Positions 40,341 through 53,277 of a DNA stretch of 64,000 nucleotides are shown in pieces. Position numbers and translations under genes: made by a program. A model generated the notes under the pieces. It was not told the DNA's origin, ran no database searches, and saw only the letters and a list, made by a program, of their open reading frames with translations. Origin of the DNA: Phyto melanocephala (taxonomy: Eukaryota; Arthropoda; Insecta; Diptera; Rhinophoridae); contig OW799237.1 of NCBI GenBank assembly GCA_941918925.1, positions 55,416,997-55,480,996 of the forward strand, given 5' to 3'. The stretch's first letter is position 1, and the number at the start of each line of letters is the position of its first letter.

Positions 40341-40945
40341 GATCATGCAAAAAAGTCATCTCTTCGGATAAAGCACATTTTGATCTTGCAAAATTGACGT
40401 ATTAGGGACTCAGAAAACCCAAACGAAATCTTACAGAAGCCAATGCACCCATTACGAATGACTGTTTAGTGCGGCTTGTGGAGCGGAGGCATCATCACGG
40501 TCAATGGAGACACCTATCACACGACAATCGGTTTCTTTAAGTCCGCTCTTGTTCTTATTAATGTGAACAATGTTTAGTTTTAACATAATGGTGCAACCTT
40601 TAACACATCTCATGCCATAATCGATTTATTGCGTTCAACGTTTGATGGCCCTTTAATTAGTCGGAATCTTGATGTTAATTAGCCGCCAAGAAGATGCGAT
40701 CTGACAACGTTGAAATTGTGTTAAAGGCAAGTGTTATGCAGACAAGTCAGAGACAATTGAGCATTTGAAGGCCAACATTCGTGATGCCATTGCCTAGATA
40801 CCACCACTTACACTCGAAGAAGTGCCCGAAAATTGGTCCGATCGAATGGGGTATTATAAGGCCAGCCGCGGCAGCCATATGAATGACATACTAATTCATT
40901 TCTAACCGCAACAATTGTACTACACAACAACACAATAAATTTTGC
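40341..40945 (+). pseudogene. Tc1/mariner-superfamily transposase relic
   Basis: The plus strand, with shifts, reads QKPMHPLRMTV, CGLWSGGI, VNGDTYHTTIGFF, NGATFNTSHAIIDLLRSTFD, GPLISRNLDVN-PPRRCDLT (catalytic Asp neighbourhood), and a C-terminal GVL-GQPRQPYE-HTN region. These follow the DDE core of the transposase group annotated as Tc3/mariner-like in insects. Many stops; dead. Confidence 0.7.
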
Positions 40946-42874
40946 ATAATTTCAAATCGTTTTTGTTTTTTTGCAATAACATTTTTAAATTTAAACTTTT
41001 AAATGGTCCACTCTTTATAACAAATAATGGAAGGAGTGGATATCTACTTTAAAAACCTCGCTAGTAAATGCTTGGATGATTTATAGTTTCTGTCTTTGTC
41101 ACCAAAATTAAAGTATAATACGTAGGTTTTTTTTTCGCGTTGGTTTGCATATTCTGTAATAATGCGACAATCAAAAATGTATAGAGAGCCACATCAATTT
41201 ATACAACATATTTGTATAACCAAATAAATAGTATTCGTACAATAAAAAGTCAAAGCAGAGATGTGGTAAAAATTGTCACAAATCAAAATAATTTTTATGC
41301 AAAAAATTCAATGTTTCTCATCATACCCATTGTTTTGTTTTTGGTTTTCTTTTAATGAATAAAAAAAAAATAGTTTTAGTTATAACAAAAACTTGCTCTT
41401 CTATCTCTACAATCTATAAAAGCAATAAAAAAAAATGCTTAATAGTGCCCACTGTTCGATTAATCGAACAACAAAAAACCTAAAAAAGTTTTGACAATGC
41501 ATTTGTGTTTTTAAATTCCTAATTACCCAAACTACCAAGTTTTATAAAGCTATTTGAAAAAACCAAATCTCTGGGACGATATGGGTTAAAAGAAAATCGG
41601 CTACGAAAACTTTGATGTATTGACATTATATTTTCTTGCTTAAAAAAAACTATTTTCATCGTATCAATCGAATCAATGCTGATATTGCAGCAGTCGTTTA
41701 AGAAGAATTTATTTTCCCAATATTTAAGTACATATATACATACTTACATATAAAATTTTCAATAATAAATCCCAAAGTTTTGTTTGTGTAGACTTAAATT
41801 TATTGTAATAATTTGTTTATTTAAGACTAAATATTATTTTTTTTTGTATGTAGTTTAATTTCTTAACATTTCAAGTGTATATTATTTATTTATTTATTTT
41901 CGTTAATATTTAAATATTTACACAGAAGATTAAGAATGATAACTTAAATAGGGAACCTGTAACATTCTTAAATAACTTAGCTCAGTGCTCTTAAAAACAT
42001 ACATGCATACACTGATGTATTTAGCTATAGTTTGAATAATAATATTATAATAATTACTATTTCTTACATATGTACATGTATGTATGTATGTATGTATGCA
42101 TGCATATGTACATATAATTCATGTATACTTAAAACTAAAATTTTTATACGAATACTAGTTTAAATATTATTATTATTCTTAATTATTATTGTTTTTATTG
42201 TTATTTATATTTATTTATTTTTTTTAATGGTAAGTAAAAAGAATATTCTCCCCACTTGCAAAATGATAATTTTAGTTTAATTTGAAAACTTTCTGAATGT
42301 ATTCATTTTATTTTTCTCAATCAAATAGTATATGGTAGTGTCTTTTAGTTTTATAATTAAATATTAAAACTTCAATGACTTACAATTAAACCAAATAATT
42401 TGTTGAACGCTTGAAATGATTTTTTCTGTTTTTTGTTAAGTTTGAAATGCAGCACTTGAGGCATTTCAGTACCATTGACAATCCAGCTACTATTGACCAA
42501 AGGCATAAACAACTTCGAGGTTATAACCTACAAGCTTTAAAACATTTGCGTATTCGAACTAAACGATTCAGCAGTTAAGGTTCAACGTGAGTAATAACTT
42601 TCACTACTTTACAATTATCTGTAAATAAGTCATTAATATCAATCACGTAAAGCCGTTCTAGATATACATGCATATCTGTTAAAATGAGTGATTTGGTTTT
42701 TTTTTATATATAGTTGAGTCATGTTTATTTAATTAAAATATTACGAAATCACCACTGCTACTTATTCTTCTATATTTCTGTTAAAACTGAAAATGTATGC
42801 AACTTTTTCCCGTTACACTTTAAAGGTAGAGGAAATAAAGCGACAGCTTAATAGGCAGACATCTGCAAATAAGA
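40946..42874. other. AT-rich intergenic DNA
   Basis: No gene, domain or paired repeat end seen. (ATGT)n microsatellite at about 42,068-42,110. Confidence 0.5.
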
Positions 42875-43080
42875 ACAAGTAAGAGTGTTATATACGGCCG
42901 TGCCGAATTTGATAATACCATACACCATCATGAGCATAGATATAATCCCACATCGTAGCTTAACCTATATTTATTTCATGTTATACGCCATTTTTCCTTA
43001 TTATTTCCGACGCCATCCTTGATTTTGAATTTTTACGTAGTTATCTGTATTCTACTAGGCAAGCCCTTTCATTTGATACA
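42875..43080 (-). repeat. INE-1-like fragment, second subfamily
   Basis: ACAAGTAAGAGTGTTATATA followed by the hairpin and the same internal words as at 33,957 onward; truncated at about 43,080. Confidence 0.75.
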
Positions 43081-43386
43081 AAGGTTTTAATAATTTTGGT
43101 TAATCGCAATATTTAACCGTAACAACTTTCATACTTTTGAACTGAAGCATAACTTTAATTTTTGTGGATTCCTTTTCCATATGAACCCTAACTGTTCACG
43201 CAAAGTGTCTAAAAAAGTGTACAAGTGTACATTACGAACCAATGGAGTAAAATAAAGTGAAAAATCTAAATTAGAATACAATTTATATATTACTAGCGTG
43301 TGTCTGTGACTTTGTCTTTGTTAATCTAGGTTGTTATCTGCCTGTGTACCGAATTTCAACAAAGATAAAAACATTCACATTTTTTA

Positions 43387-44762
43387 TAAAGGGTAGTTAA
43401 ATTTTAAGGGCCAATGTTGAATGTCAACCACACCTAAACGTCAACTTTTCTTTCTGCATTTCATTTGACATTTCTATCTTTCTGACTAACTCAATTTGAA
43501 AATTCATTTCGTGCACTTTGTGATTCTTTTGGTTAAGATTATTGTTGAAGTTCGTCTACAATCGGGAGAATTGTGAAAAATATTTAAATTTTAGCAAAAC
43601 AGGTCTGTTTGAAATGTAACAAGTAAGAGCGCTATATTCGGCCGTGCCGAATCTTATATACCCTTCACAACGTGTAGTCATGCAATAACAGTAGTTTGTG
43701 TCACCATTCATCCCATATGAAATACGTACATACATATATAAAAACATCCCATTGTAAAATTATAAATTCTCGTATGTATGTTAAAAAAAAAAAAAAAAAA
43801 AAAATAAATAAAAAAAAAATTTAAAAAAAAAAAATTAAAAAAAAAAAAAATTTTTAAAAAATTTAAAAAAAAAATTATTATATATATAATATATATAAAA
43901 CAAACAAAAAATAAAAAAAAAATTAAAAAAAAAAATTTAAAAAAAAATAATAAAAATATAAATAATATATTAAATAAAAAATAAAAAAATAAAAAAAAAA
44001 TTTTAAAAAAAATTAAAAAATAATTTTTTTTGGCTCAGCTGGGATTCGATGCCACGTTTTCTCTAACCAGTATACACGTTTGTATGTATGTATGTTGTTG
44101 TTGTAATGTTGTTTTTGTGAAAAAAAATCGAGGTGGTCGTGGGTTTTTGCTCATATCTCAGTTGTTTATGTACCAATGTTTCTGATTTTCAATACCGTTC
44201 TACTCCCGAATATTTCTGATAATACCTCACCCGGGTCCGAGCGATGTCGGGGGTCTTCAAAAAGTTGATTTCAACATACACACGGACAGACGGTCAGACG
44301 GACAGACTGACAGAGCTTAATCGACTCCCCTATGCATAAGCTTTCAAAAAATATATACTTTATGGGGTCGGAAATGAAAATTGTAGAAATTTCACACGGA
44401 ATGACAAACCTATATATACCCTTTTTCACTGTGTGAAGGGTATAAAAACATCTGTGAAAGCCTTCTTAGTTCGTTGAACGGAAAACATTGCTGTTTTTCG
44501 CGATAGTGTGACAAAAGAGCAGCAGTCAACCTCGACTCAACATCGTGCCAAACAATTGAACATCAATACTGTCGTTGAAAATTTGGACCATCGGATGGAG
44601 GTGTGTCGCCGAGGACGCAGCGGCCATTTGGCAGACATTTTCTTCCACACATAATTGAATCATACCAATATGATCATAATAAAAAGAAATGACAATAATT
44701 TCCTAAATAATTTGTGTTTTATTCAAAATCAACATCGGCCCTTAAAATTTAACCACCCTTTA
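43387..44762. mobile_element. Mariner-like inverted-repeat element split by an INE-1-like copy
   Basis: Ends TAAAGGGTAGTTAAATTT and the reverse complement of TAAAGGGTGGTTAAATTT, continuing with AAGGGCC. Without the insertion it is about 546 bp. The right half translates to a transposase C-terminus-like NINTVVENLDHRMEVC and SGHLADIFFHT, so it is a deletion derivative of a Tc1/mariner-group element. A second copy starts at 63,777. Confidence 0.75.
43618..44446 (-). mobile_element. INE-1-like element, copy E
   Basis: Complete, reverse orientation, inserted into the mariner-like element. The uninterrupted site is visible in the second mariner-like copy (about 63,930: GAAATGTGAAAACATCTG). Confidence 0.85.
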
Positions 44763-45446
44763 TTAATAATAATAATTTGTTGTTTTAATTTTTTTTAACT
44801 AAAGATCACTTTTTTATATAAAAATTAATTTTATTTTATTTTGATATTTCGCTACCACATTGGGTAGCTTCTTCAGGGAAAATTCTTACAATTTATAACA
44901 ATTAACAATAAAAATATTAAAATTGTTATTTTCTTATTGAAAAAAACTATTGGAAATTATATCATCAGCAGAGACCTAAAGACACGGATCGTACCTGGTT
45001 TATTACATTACAACCAACATCATTAATTTTGTAAGCACTGCGATTGTATTTATTTGCCTACCGTTTTGCATACATGGAAATTCTAAAACTATTTGCATAC
45101 GAAAGCGGAACAAATTAAGTATTCTGTGCTGCTTGTTATGTCAGCAGTAAGAAAAGGAGGAACATTTATTTTAATTTGTGGTAATAAAGTTTTTTGGTGG
45201 CTGAACGTACATAATGAAATCAGTGGCAGGACATTTTCTTTTGTGGGAGAAGTGTAGAGATGCAAACAAAAGAAAAAATGGCATGGTATACAACTTCCAG
45301 GAATGTATTTTTTTTACTGATATTTGTTGCGATCACACTTTATTACCTTTTAAATTTAAATAAAAATAAAATATTGAATTGAAAAATATTTTATACAATA
45401 AATATATACATACACATATGTATGTATATACATATGTATATATACA
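44763..45446. other. Noncoding, nothing recognised
   Basis: No supported gene or repeat boundary. Confidence 0.5.
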
Positions 45447-46315
45447 TCTATATATATAAAAGTGAAACTCTGTGTGTGTCTGTGTGTGTTAGCTATAGAC
45501 TCCGAAACTGTAAAACCGATTGGACTCAAACTTTGGAAAGTTGTTGTACACATGCCAGGGAGTGTTTATGGGTGGAAAAAAGTGGGCGGGGCTACGCCCA
45601 TAAAAAATTAGTTATCGTTTTTAGCTACTTGCACTTGACCGATTTTTCTGAAACTTTGCACACAAATCGAGCTTTCATGACTAAATAATTTCGTGACAAG
45701 AAAAGGGGGCAGGGCCACGTCCATAAAAAAGTTATAATTTTGAGGTACTTGCACTGGACCGATTTTTCTAAAACTTTGCACACATATTTGTCATGACTAT
45801 ATAGTTTTGTGATTAGAAAAGTGGGCAGGGCCACGCCCATAAAATAAATTTATAATTTTGAGGTACTTGCACTGGACCGATTTATCTCAAACTTTGCACA
45901 CACATTGAGCTGTCATGACTATATAATTTCGTGGTTAGAAAAGTGGGCAGGGCCACGCCCATAAATAAAAGTTATGATTTTGAGGTATTTGTACTGTACC
46001 GATTTTTCTGAAACTTTGCACACACATTGAGCTATCATGACTTTACAATTTCGTGATTAGAAAAGTGGGCAGTGCCACGCCCTTAAAAAAAAGTTATCAC
46101 TTTTCAGCTACTTAAGCATCACCGATTTTTCTGAAACTTTTCACACACATCTTGAGCTGGCATGACTATAAAGTTTCATAATTGGAAAAGTGGGCAGTGC
46201 CACGCCCCTAAAAAAAAAGGTTATAATTTTTAGCATTGTACTTGATATTCAAATAAAAATCAGAAGGCATTTTTATTCATTAAGGGACGTAGCAAAGCGT
46301 GCCGGGCTTAGCTAG
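45447..46315 (+). mobile_element. Non-autonomous Helitron with tandem repeats
   Basis: It begins TCTATATATATAAAAGTG after an A and ends GCTTAGCTAG before a T, the Helitron pattern (TC...CTAG between A and T). A GC-rich end (AAAGCGTGCCGGGCTTAG) precedes the terminus. The interior has at least five copies of a 118-122-bp unit (45,623, 45,743, 45,861, 45,983, 46,107) containing a word of the type GTGGGCAGGGCCACGCCCAT. No Rep/helicase gene. Confidence 0.8.
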
Positions 46316-46854
46316 TATTTATATATATACATATATAGTTGTACTAAAGATTTTTGTATCTCTAAATGGGAGTATGAGCAAGGAAATACAGAAAATTAAC
46401 CGATTATACTTAAAAAATCATCACATAAATTCAATAAAAAAAAATTCAAACCAGTTGCAGTATCAAGTTTTATCATGAAAACAAAAGAGAAAAGGGAGAT
46501 GGGAAAAAAATTCTGAAATATTTTCATCTTATAAATCCAATGAATGTAGATTCACGCATTCGTTTTGGAAGCAACTTTTAGACTGACGGTTTTCTGTAGC
46601 ATGGTTCTATCATTTTGATCAGGTAGTACGTATGTATGTAACCTACATGAAATGAATGACTGAAACTCACACATACAAACTGTTTGTACAAACACATTCG
46701 CAACAATTTTATATTGAATTGCTGCTACCGGAAAAAATGCATAAGCAAAGTGTGTTGAATTCTTGACGTTCAAAACAAAAAATTTTTGAAAAATAGTGTT
46801 AAATTTTTTACATTAAAATAATAAACATACATACGTTAAATTAGTTTTTCAATA
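46316..46854. other. Noncoding, nothing recognised
   Basis: Upstream flank of the small two-exon frame; no TATA/Inr assignment made. Confidence 0.4.
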
Positions 46855-47047
46855 ATGTGGATTTTGTGTCGAGTCTTTGCAGAAAGTACACAAGATGTAA
46901 ACGGTAAGTAAAAAAGTAGCTGAAATATATGTACGTATGAACGTTTTCATAATTTTTAATTTTTTAGCAATACAAGCCGTAAATACAAGGGACGCCTTTA
47001 CCATGCACAGGGATTATAATGACCCGCCCGGAATCATCGACAATTAA
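46855..47047 (+). CDS. Tiny two-exon reading frame, 42 residues, unknown function
   Basis: Exon 1 is 46,855-46,903 (MWILCRVFAESTQDVN) and exon 2 is 46,968-47,047 (AIQAVNTRDAFTMHRDYN, DPPGIIDN, stop TAA). The 64-nt intron starts GTAAGT and ends in a pyrimidine-rich TTTTTTAG, both good fly splice signals, and the phases match. I recognise no domain. It may be a genuine small-peptide gene, a first-exon remnant of a transposon, or chance. It lies about 6 kb downstream of retn on the other strand. Confidence 0.35.
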
Positions 47048-47663
47048 ATAATATAAATACGTACTTAATATCAAATATAATAATTAATTTAAAAAACTAA
47101 AATTGTGTTTTATTAAAATATGTTTGTATACACGTCAGCTTTGACCAGTATATTTGTCAACTTTGACTGGTATATACATATATCAGGTGTGATTAGTCAA
47201 GTGTGACTAATATTGATATCATTGCTGATTAGCAAAAAGCAGTGGAGTAAGCAGTTCAAATATATGTTCAATAGTCGATATCACCCATAAGTTAAAGGGA
47301 TATGCAAAATCACACGTATACAAAAGTTTCCATAAATTTTTTCATTTTGCCCTTAATAATTTGATAGAAACTTTTGACCGATATATTCATCCTAGTGCCA
47401 GTCATATGACCGGTCAAATGACTGTCACTGTTCTTCTAGGGTAAATAAAATGTGACAGCACAGTTCAACTTTGATTAAGCTGAAACTTAAACGATTTAAT
47501 CTGAGAGTTTTGTCAGCATTCCGTAATTTAATTGTACAACTTCAGAACATAAAATAAATATTTCCAATAGCCAATAACTTTAAAGATTATCACACATAAT
47601 TGATCTAATATTAAAGTGGATACCACCAATAAAAATTCTTTGAATTTGTAAAACATTGCAGTT
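47048..47663. other. Noncoding, nothing recognised
   Basis: TTTATTAAAATATG-type AT-rich sequence follows the small frame. Words such as GACCAGTATATTTGTC and GACTGGTATATACA repeat, but no element ends could be set. Confidence 0.4.
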
Positions 47664-48612
47664 TTTATACCCGCCGCCAAAAAAAATGGTGGGGTATATA
47701 AATTTTGTTATTCCGTTTCTAACACATCGAAATATCCATGTTAGACCCCATAAAGTGTATATATTCTGAATAGAGGTTTTATCTAGCTATGTCCGTCCGT
47801 CTGTTGAAAGCACGATAGAGGTCGGACCGAAAAAGCTAAGGAGCTCAAATTTTTCTAGAATATTTCCTATACACAAGGTTTGTTTGGTATTGAAAATGGA
47901 CTAAATCGGAATATTAGGAAGAGAGTTATATCTCGTAATTCAAGAGTAGGTCAAAAAGTTCATGTCCTTTCAACATTGAATAAAATGCAATTGTGTCCAA
48001 ACGCATACGCAACGCCACAAAATTTCGAATGTATATTTCCCGAGTAAAAAAATATTATTCCCCGAAAGTTACTTAAATCTATGCATTAGGAAAGGAGTTA
48101 TAGATCAAAATCTACGAAAATTTATATCGCAGTGTATTTTTCAGTATATTCAAAATTTAAAACGTAAACAAACCGACAAAATTAGGTGTACGATTCTGAA
48201 ATTTTGCAAACATTGCTTTTTGGTCAAAGGCTTTGTTCTAATGGAAAATAAATGTGACACCCCCACTTTTACGCGCACCTCCCATAAAACGCTTTATCTC
48301 GACTTCATATGATTTCTCTGTGAATAAAGATTTTGGAAGAATAAAGGACTATATTGAAATATCTAAGTTGTATTCATTAGTAGAAACAACTTCAACACGC
48401 CTACTATAACGCCCACTTTCATTGAAAGACTAATTTTACGAAAACATTTTACTAGCACATCGAAGTAATACAAAGAAAGTGATACATATTTTAGTATAAA
48501 GAGATTATTCCATAGCGATTACTGTTTAAAACAAAATAATAAATAAAAGTACATCAAATTGGTGGTAGGTATAAAAGATTCGGCACAGCCGAATATAGTG
48601 CTCTTACTTGTT
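47664..48612 (+). mobile_element. INE-1-like element, longer subfamily
   Basis: TTTTATACCCGCCGCC start and hairpin ATTCGGCACAGCCGAAT with GTGCTCTTACTTGTT end. The internal repeats 'acgcccac...aacgctttatctc' recall the ACGCCCAC blocks of Drosophila INE-1. Full length. Confidence 0.8.
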
Positions 48613-48789
48613 ATAATACGTGCATATACTGTATGTGTAAATGCTAAAATTGTTAGTGTACAAAAGCACAATAAAATGTGTCTTTTTTGTGCTTTTTCCA
48701 TAATTGAGAAAAAGTTAGCAATTGGTTTAATTTAATATGAGTTTGCTTTTTATATACACAAAATATAGACACTTTGCTTAAGGCTATTA

Positions 48790-49085
48790 TAATACACGGC
48801 ATGTTTTTTACATCTGACTTTAAAATTTGTGAGGCATATGTAAATCTACATGTCTGTCAAAATTGTTCTTTTACGCTGACTGCTTTGCAGCAGCAGAGAT
48901 TTCTGCCAACGGCTGATGTCACATGTTTTGACAGATGAAAAAAGAGCGCGCTTTAATAAAAATTTTGGCAGATGTCTCAACACATGTTTTTTACAGAAGA
49001 AATGTTTTAAAGGTAACACACGACATGTTTGTATTAGCAGTGGAGAATTTGACAAGTCAGATGTAAAAAACATGCCGGTATTAGC
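48790..49085. mobile_element. MITE with ACATCTGACTT inverted repeats
   Basis: The left end GGCATGTTTTTTACATCTGA and the reverse complement of the right end are the same over about 25 bp. Inside, further inverted words (ACATGTTTTGACAGATG, CAGATGTCTCAACACATG) could fold into a long hairpin. About 290 bp; no transposase. The target duplication is unclear. Confidence 0.7.
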
Positions 49086-50544
49086 TAGTTTAGTAGCAAA
49101 ATGTTGTAGTAAATATACATAATATGTACATATATTTATATTTGGTGTACTCACAATTATGTCGTATTGTCATAATTTCTCAACGTTTTCTAAATGAACG
49201 AAAAGTATTGAACTGTTTATTGTAAAATTTTCAAACATTTTGAAAAATTATAACAATACGACACTTAGCACACATTGTGAATTTACTATATGCTTGTTAC
49301 ATATACCATCGAAAAGAATGATTGATTGATTGATTGATTGATTGAATGATTTAAATATCCCAGCGTCGGTATTTTTAGACTGAAATACTTTATATGATTG
49401 CAATAAAAATCTACGTATGTATGTATGTATGCAACTGTGTATGTATTAACGCATGTATGTTAATGAGTTAATTAATTATATAATTAATATGTTATAATAT
49501 ACATACATATGTATGTATAGTTAAATATAAATACACTTTAACTTTTACATATGTGATTAGTTAGCTGTTATTCACTACATTAAATGTATCGACTAACAAG
49601 TTCGTCTATGTCTTCTATTTTTAAGTTACTTAGTATAATATTTAATTTTCTTTTTTACTTATTTTGTTGTACTTATTTTTGTAATGTGCAAATACTTAGA
49701 TAAAAATTTCAGTTGAAGCTTGTGGTCATTAAAAGAGAAATTCTGGTTAACACTTAAAACTAACAAGTATGTACATGTAAATGTACAACTAAATTTATAT
49801 TTTAAACCATATCGCAGAACGGCTAATGCATGCATGGATACTTCTCCTTACGGAATTACTTTTAAAAACAGAATAATGCTTAAAATCATCGAATATCAAT
49901 AGAATATTTTTGTTTTATAAAAAAAAAGTGTCGTCATTGTTTTAAAAAAAGTTTTATTTACAGAATTAATAAATGTATGTATTATATTACGTTTCGTTCT
50001 TTTTGTGTAGTTCAATTATTACAAGAAATCGACTTGCCTATTGTTAAATTGTTTTTTTTTTAAATAAAATACAGCAAATTCAATGAAATGAAAATGTGCC
50101 AAATTGACAGGTCCATCTCTTAAGACAAGGTGGTTTTGCTCAATAAGGTGATGGCATGTTGCGCAGCCTTGTTTGAACCATATAAGTATGCTACAAATGA
50201 TATGCAATGACACGAGAAATAAAAAAATCCCAAGACCGAATTTCTGTGACAGCTTCCTTCTGTGCGCACGGTACGTATTCGATTTGGTTTAATATTATTC
50301 GAAAAAAATGTGGTCTTATATTTATCATTGCGTATTGCATATTTCCTGCTCAGATTGACGATTATGCGCACCATAAACTTGACGAAGTGCTCTTTAAGTT
50401 CGTCTAGTATCAGTCTTTTCATGGTGATTTGACAAAATATATTGCAAAAAAAAAAAAGACTTGCACAATTCATTAGTATGGCAGCTGGTTTAATAGTTAA
50501 CCCTATCGGAAGTTCTATAGGTCTAGAAATACCCTATATAAATA
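49086..50544. other. AT-rich intergenic DNA with ATTG microsatellite
   Basis: (GATT)n at 49,318-49,345 and ATGT repeats near 49,415 and 49,505. No gene supported. Confidence 0.5.
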
Positions 50545-51409
50545 CCCCTATTGCGGTTCACCACTCAAAGCAGTTTGGTTGTGTGAGAGTCAACCCAACT
50601 TTTACACAACCAAACTCATTTTAGGTATTGTGATACTCAACTGTTTTTAGTTGAGTTTTCTAAAAAGTTGCCAACATAAAATATCGAACTGCCAACTTTA
50701 AACATTAAGTTTGGCAAATGAAAATTAAAAAAAAAATTTCATAAAATTGTTTTTAACTGCTGTGCCGAATAAAAAGTATTCATAATGGGTATAAGTGCCG
50801 ATCTATGTTATGATGATGAAAACAAAAACTCTGTAGATGTGCTAAGTACAAGAAGAAAAATTCGTGATGATTCAAACCCTCTTGAGCTGCCTAATGCCAA
50901 GTATATATTTCTAATAAGTATAAGGAAACTAAATAATAATTTTATATTTATAGATGTATAAGTTATTTCCGTCTAAGCAAGAAAGCGTTTTGTTAGTTGC
51001 TGCATGAAATTAAAGATCACCTAACAAGACCTGTTCGCGTGGTGGCTTTTCCTCCTATATTAAAGGTTTGTACTGCTCTTAGATTCTTTGCTGACGGGAG
51101 CTATCACAAATGCAATGAAATGAAAAAGTTATTAAAAAAACGTACATATACTTACGATCTTACCGTTTAGAATTTCATTTTAACCGCTTTTAAAAAAATC
51201 AACCTTAACTGACAATAACACAACTACTCTTAAGCAGTTGTGTATATTCAACGTTTTTGTCGACCAAATTTTTACAAAGGTGAAAACGGTAAAACCACGA
51301 AAAAATAGATACACAACTGAATAGTCAACTGTCAGTTAAGTTGAGAATGGCAATGTCAATTCGCCAAAGACAACCAAACTGTTACAAAAGTGGAGAACCG
51401 CAATAGGGG
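50545..51409 (+). mobile_element. PIF/Harbinger element relic
   Basis: Ends CCCCTATTGCGGTTC and the reverse complement of the same at 51,395-51,409, continuing with CAGTTTGGTTGT. Inside, plus-strand exons resemble the start of a Harbinger nuclease. The short spacing shows it is a deletion derivative. A 3-bp duplication could not be confirmed. Confidence 0.75.
50785..51140 (+). pseudogene. Harbinger (HARBI1-like) nuclease N-terminal remnant
   Basis: ATG at 50,785 begins MGISADLCYDDENKNSVDVL and LELPNA. After a short intron (GTATAT, about 50,901, to TTTATAG, about 50,953) the frame reads CISYFRLSKKAFC, a stop, LLHEIKDHLTRPVRVV, ILKVCTALRFFADGSYHKC. This matches the N-terminal helical region before the DDE domain of Harbinger nucleases. 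The catalytic part is absent. Confidence 0.65.
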
Positions 51410-51974
51410 CAAAAACAGCTGCATACAAATGTGTTTTCTTAACAATAACGCATTGAAATTTTAACTGACAAGAACTGCATATCCATACATGTATGTAAAT
51501 GCAACAGCAAAGTGCTACAACAAATCGTTTTTTTTTTCATAAATGTATTCCAGGGATGGAAAATACCAGGGATGGAAAATTTTTTATGATAAGTTGTGTA
51601 TAGTGATTGATTCAAAATAGTATATGTATGTACATCTGAAAAAGGATATAAAAACAACAAATATAAACAAAGACATTTCAAGTCGAAATCCCGATCGAAA
51701 ACAAAAGTTTTCATATACATACATATGTACATATATCAGCATAGACAAGCTGATAGATTTTTTTTTATGTTTTTCTATATCCAAGCACTTTACCATTTTA
51801 AATATTATTGAGGTTATTTAATTATGTTTAAATAAATTGTTTGCTTTAGTTGCTAAATTTAATTTTTGCATTCATGGTTGGCAAAAATATTTTTTTTTTA
51901 CAAAAACCAGAATGTTTGTTGTAATTACAAATTTGAAATTAAGTCAAATATAGAGAAAATAACTTTACTTCAGT
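51410..51974. other. Noncoding, nothing recognised
   Basis: The flank may include remnants of the hAT-type gene that follows; no motif seen. Confidence 0.4.
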
Positions 51975-52107
51975 TGATTCCGGCCAAAAACATGACTTTA
52001 TGCTGAATAGACTACAACACCAAAAGAAAAATCTCAACAACATATTTAGACATTATGCTTCCCAATTGCCTGTTGCCACAAAACTACCTAGTGAATGTGT
52101 CTTCATA
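51975..52107 (+). pseudogene. hAT transposase C-terminal (dimerisation) fragment
   Basis: The plus strand reads FMLNRLQHQKKNLNNIF and HYASQLPVATKLPSECVFIT, the conserved hAT dimerisation motif (PATS-PSE-VFS type). It is cut within the motif by an INE-1-like copy at 52,108. The rest of the transposase is gone. Confidence 0.65.
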
Positions 52108-52490
52108 ACAAGTAAGAGCGCTACAGTCAAAATAGTAATTTTATATATTTTCTCAAATAATTTTTGCCTAAAAATTAGCCGCTTAGCGACCAAATTATAT
52201 AAAATTTTTAATGACTACCTCCAGAGACATACTAAATCTATAAATAATAGCAACCGTGTCTATAAGTAATGGGGCGATTATGCTAATTTCCAATACCGAT
52301 GTGGTCTTGCCGATGTCGGGGGCAATCGGCAGTTGATTTCAACAACGGACAGACGGATAACTCTTAATCGACTCCGCTATTCATAAGCTTTCAGAAAATA
52401 TATACTTGATGGGATCGAAAATTAATATTGTAGAAATTTCACACGAAATGACAAACCTATATATACCGTTACACACACTGTGTGAAAGAA
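52108..52490 (-). repeat. INE-1-like element, decayed copy J
   Basis: ACAAGTAAGAGCGCTAC at the left, family words TTCATAAGCTTTCAGAAAAT and TTTCACACGAAATGACAAAC towards the right, and a damaged GTGTGAAAG end. Confidence 0.7.
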
Positions 52491-53277
52491 AAGCAAAGTC
52501 AAAAAAGTTTTGAATGTAATTTGATTTGCATAATATAGCTGGATACATACATACATAAATTAACTTGAAATGTACCGGCAAACAGTTTTTGGTCTCTTCT
52601 GATAATTTTAGAATTTCGAGTTAATGGTGAAATTATAGTGAAAATAATAATGTATTTGATGATTTTAGTCTTTATTTGGTTAAGCTTTAGTTTTTTTTTA
52701 ATTTATTTTTTTATAGAAATTGTTATGCCGGATTTGATTTTTTTATATCTTTTTTATTTTTTTTTTGTTCATTTTTAAAATGCGACATGTTGCAAATAGA
52801 ACGTTATGGAAAAACACCGGTTTATATAATAAGTTTTCTAAATCACTACGTTTGTCGTTAGATACTTTGTATGATTGTGTTTGTATTGATATGTTTGTTG
52901 TTGATGTAATTATGTATGTATGTACATATATCCGTTATACGTTTGGTATTATTTATTGTTGTTATTTAAATAAACTTCTAAGTTTAAAGTTATGTTTGAT
53001 TCATGTCAACCACTTGTTGTGTACCTGCTGGTTAATATTGAATATTTTTTGTTCAACATCATACGTATGTGTGTCTCTTTCGTACATCCATGTAAACATA
53101 TCTACATTAATGCTTCCGACAGTATTTTTATTTATGTTCCTTTAAATTCCTTTTTATAACAGAAAATATAACATTTAAGATCTAATTATATATACGGTTG
53201 GTTGCCTATTTTTAACAATGTGTGTGTTAGTGTGTGTGTTTGTTTGTGGTTATCGATGTAAAATATTGTTTTTGTTT
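52491..53277. other. 3' flank of retn, probably including its 3' UTR
   Basis: No coding signal. Several minus-strand AATAAA words occur (for example near 53,125 and 52,945); the poly(A) site cannot be chosen from sequence alone. Confidence 0.4.

Noticed and set aside
49318..49345. Short tandem (GATT)n as a CRISPR-like array
   Set aside because: Simple microsatellite with no spacers; a eukaryotic context.
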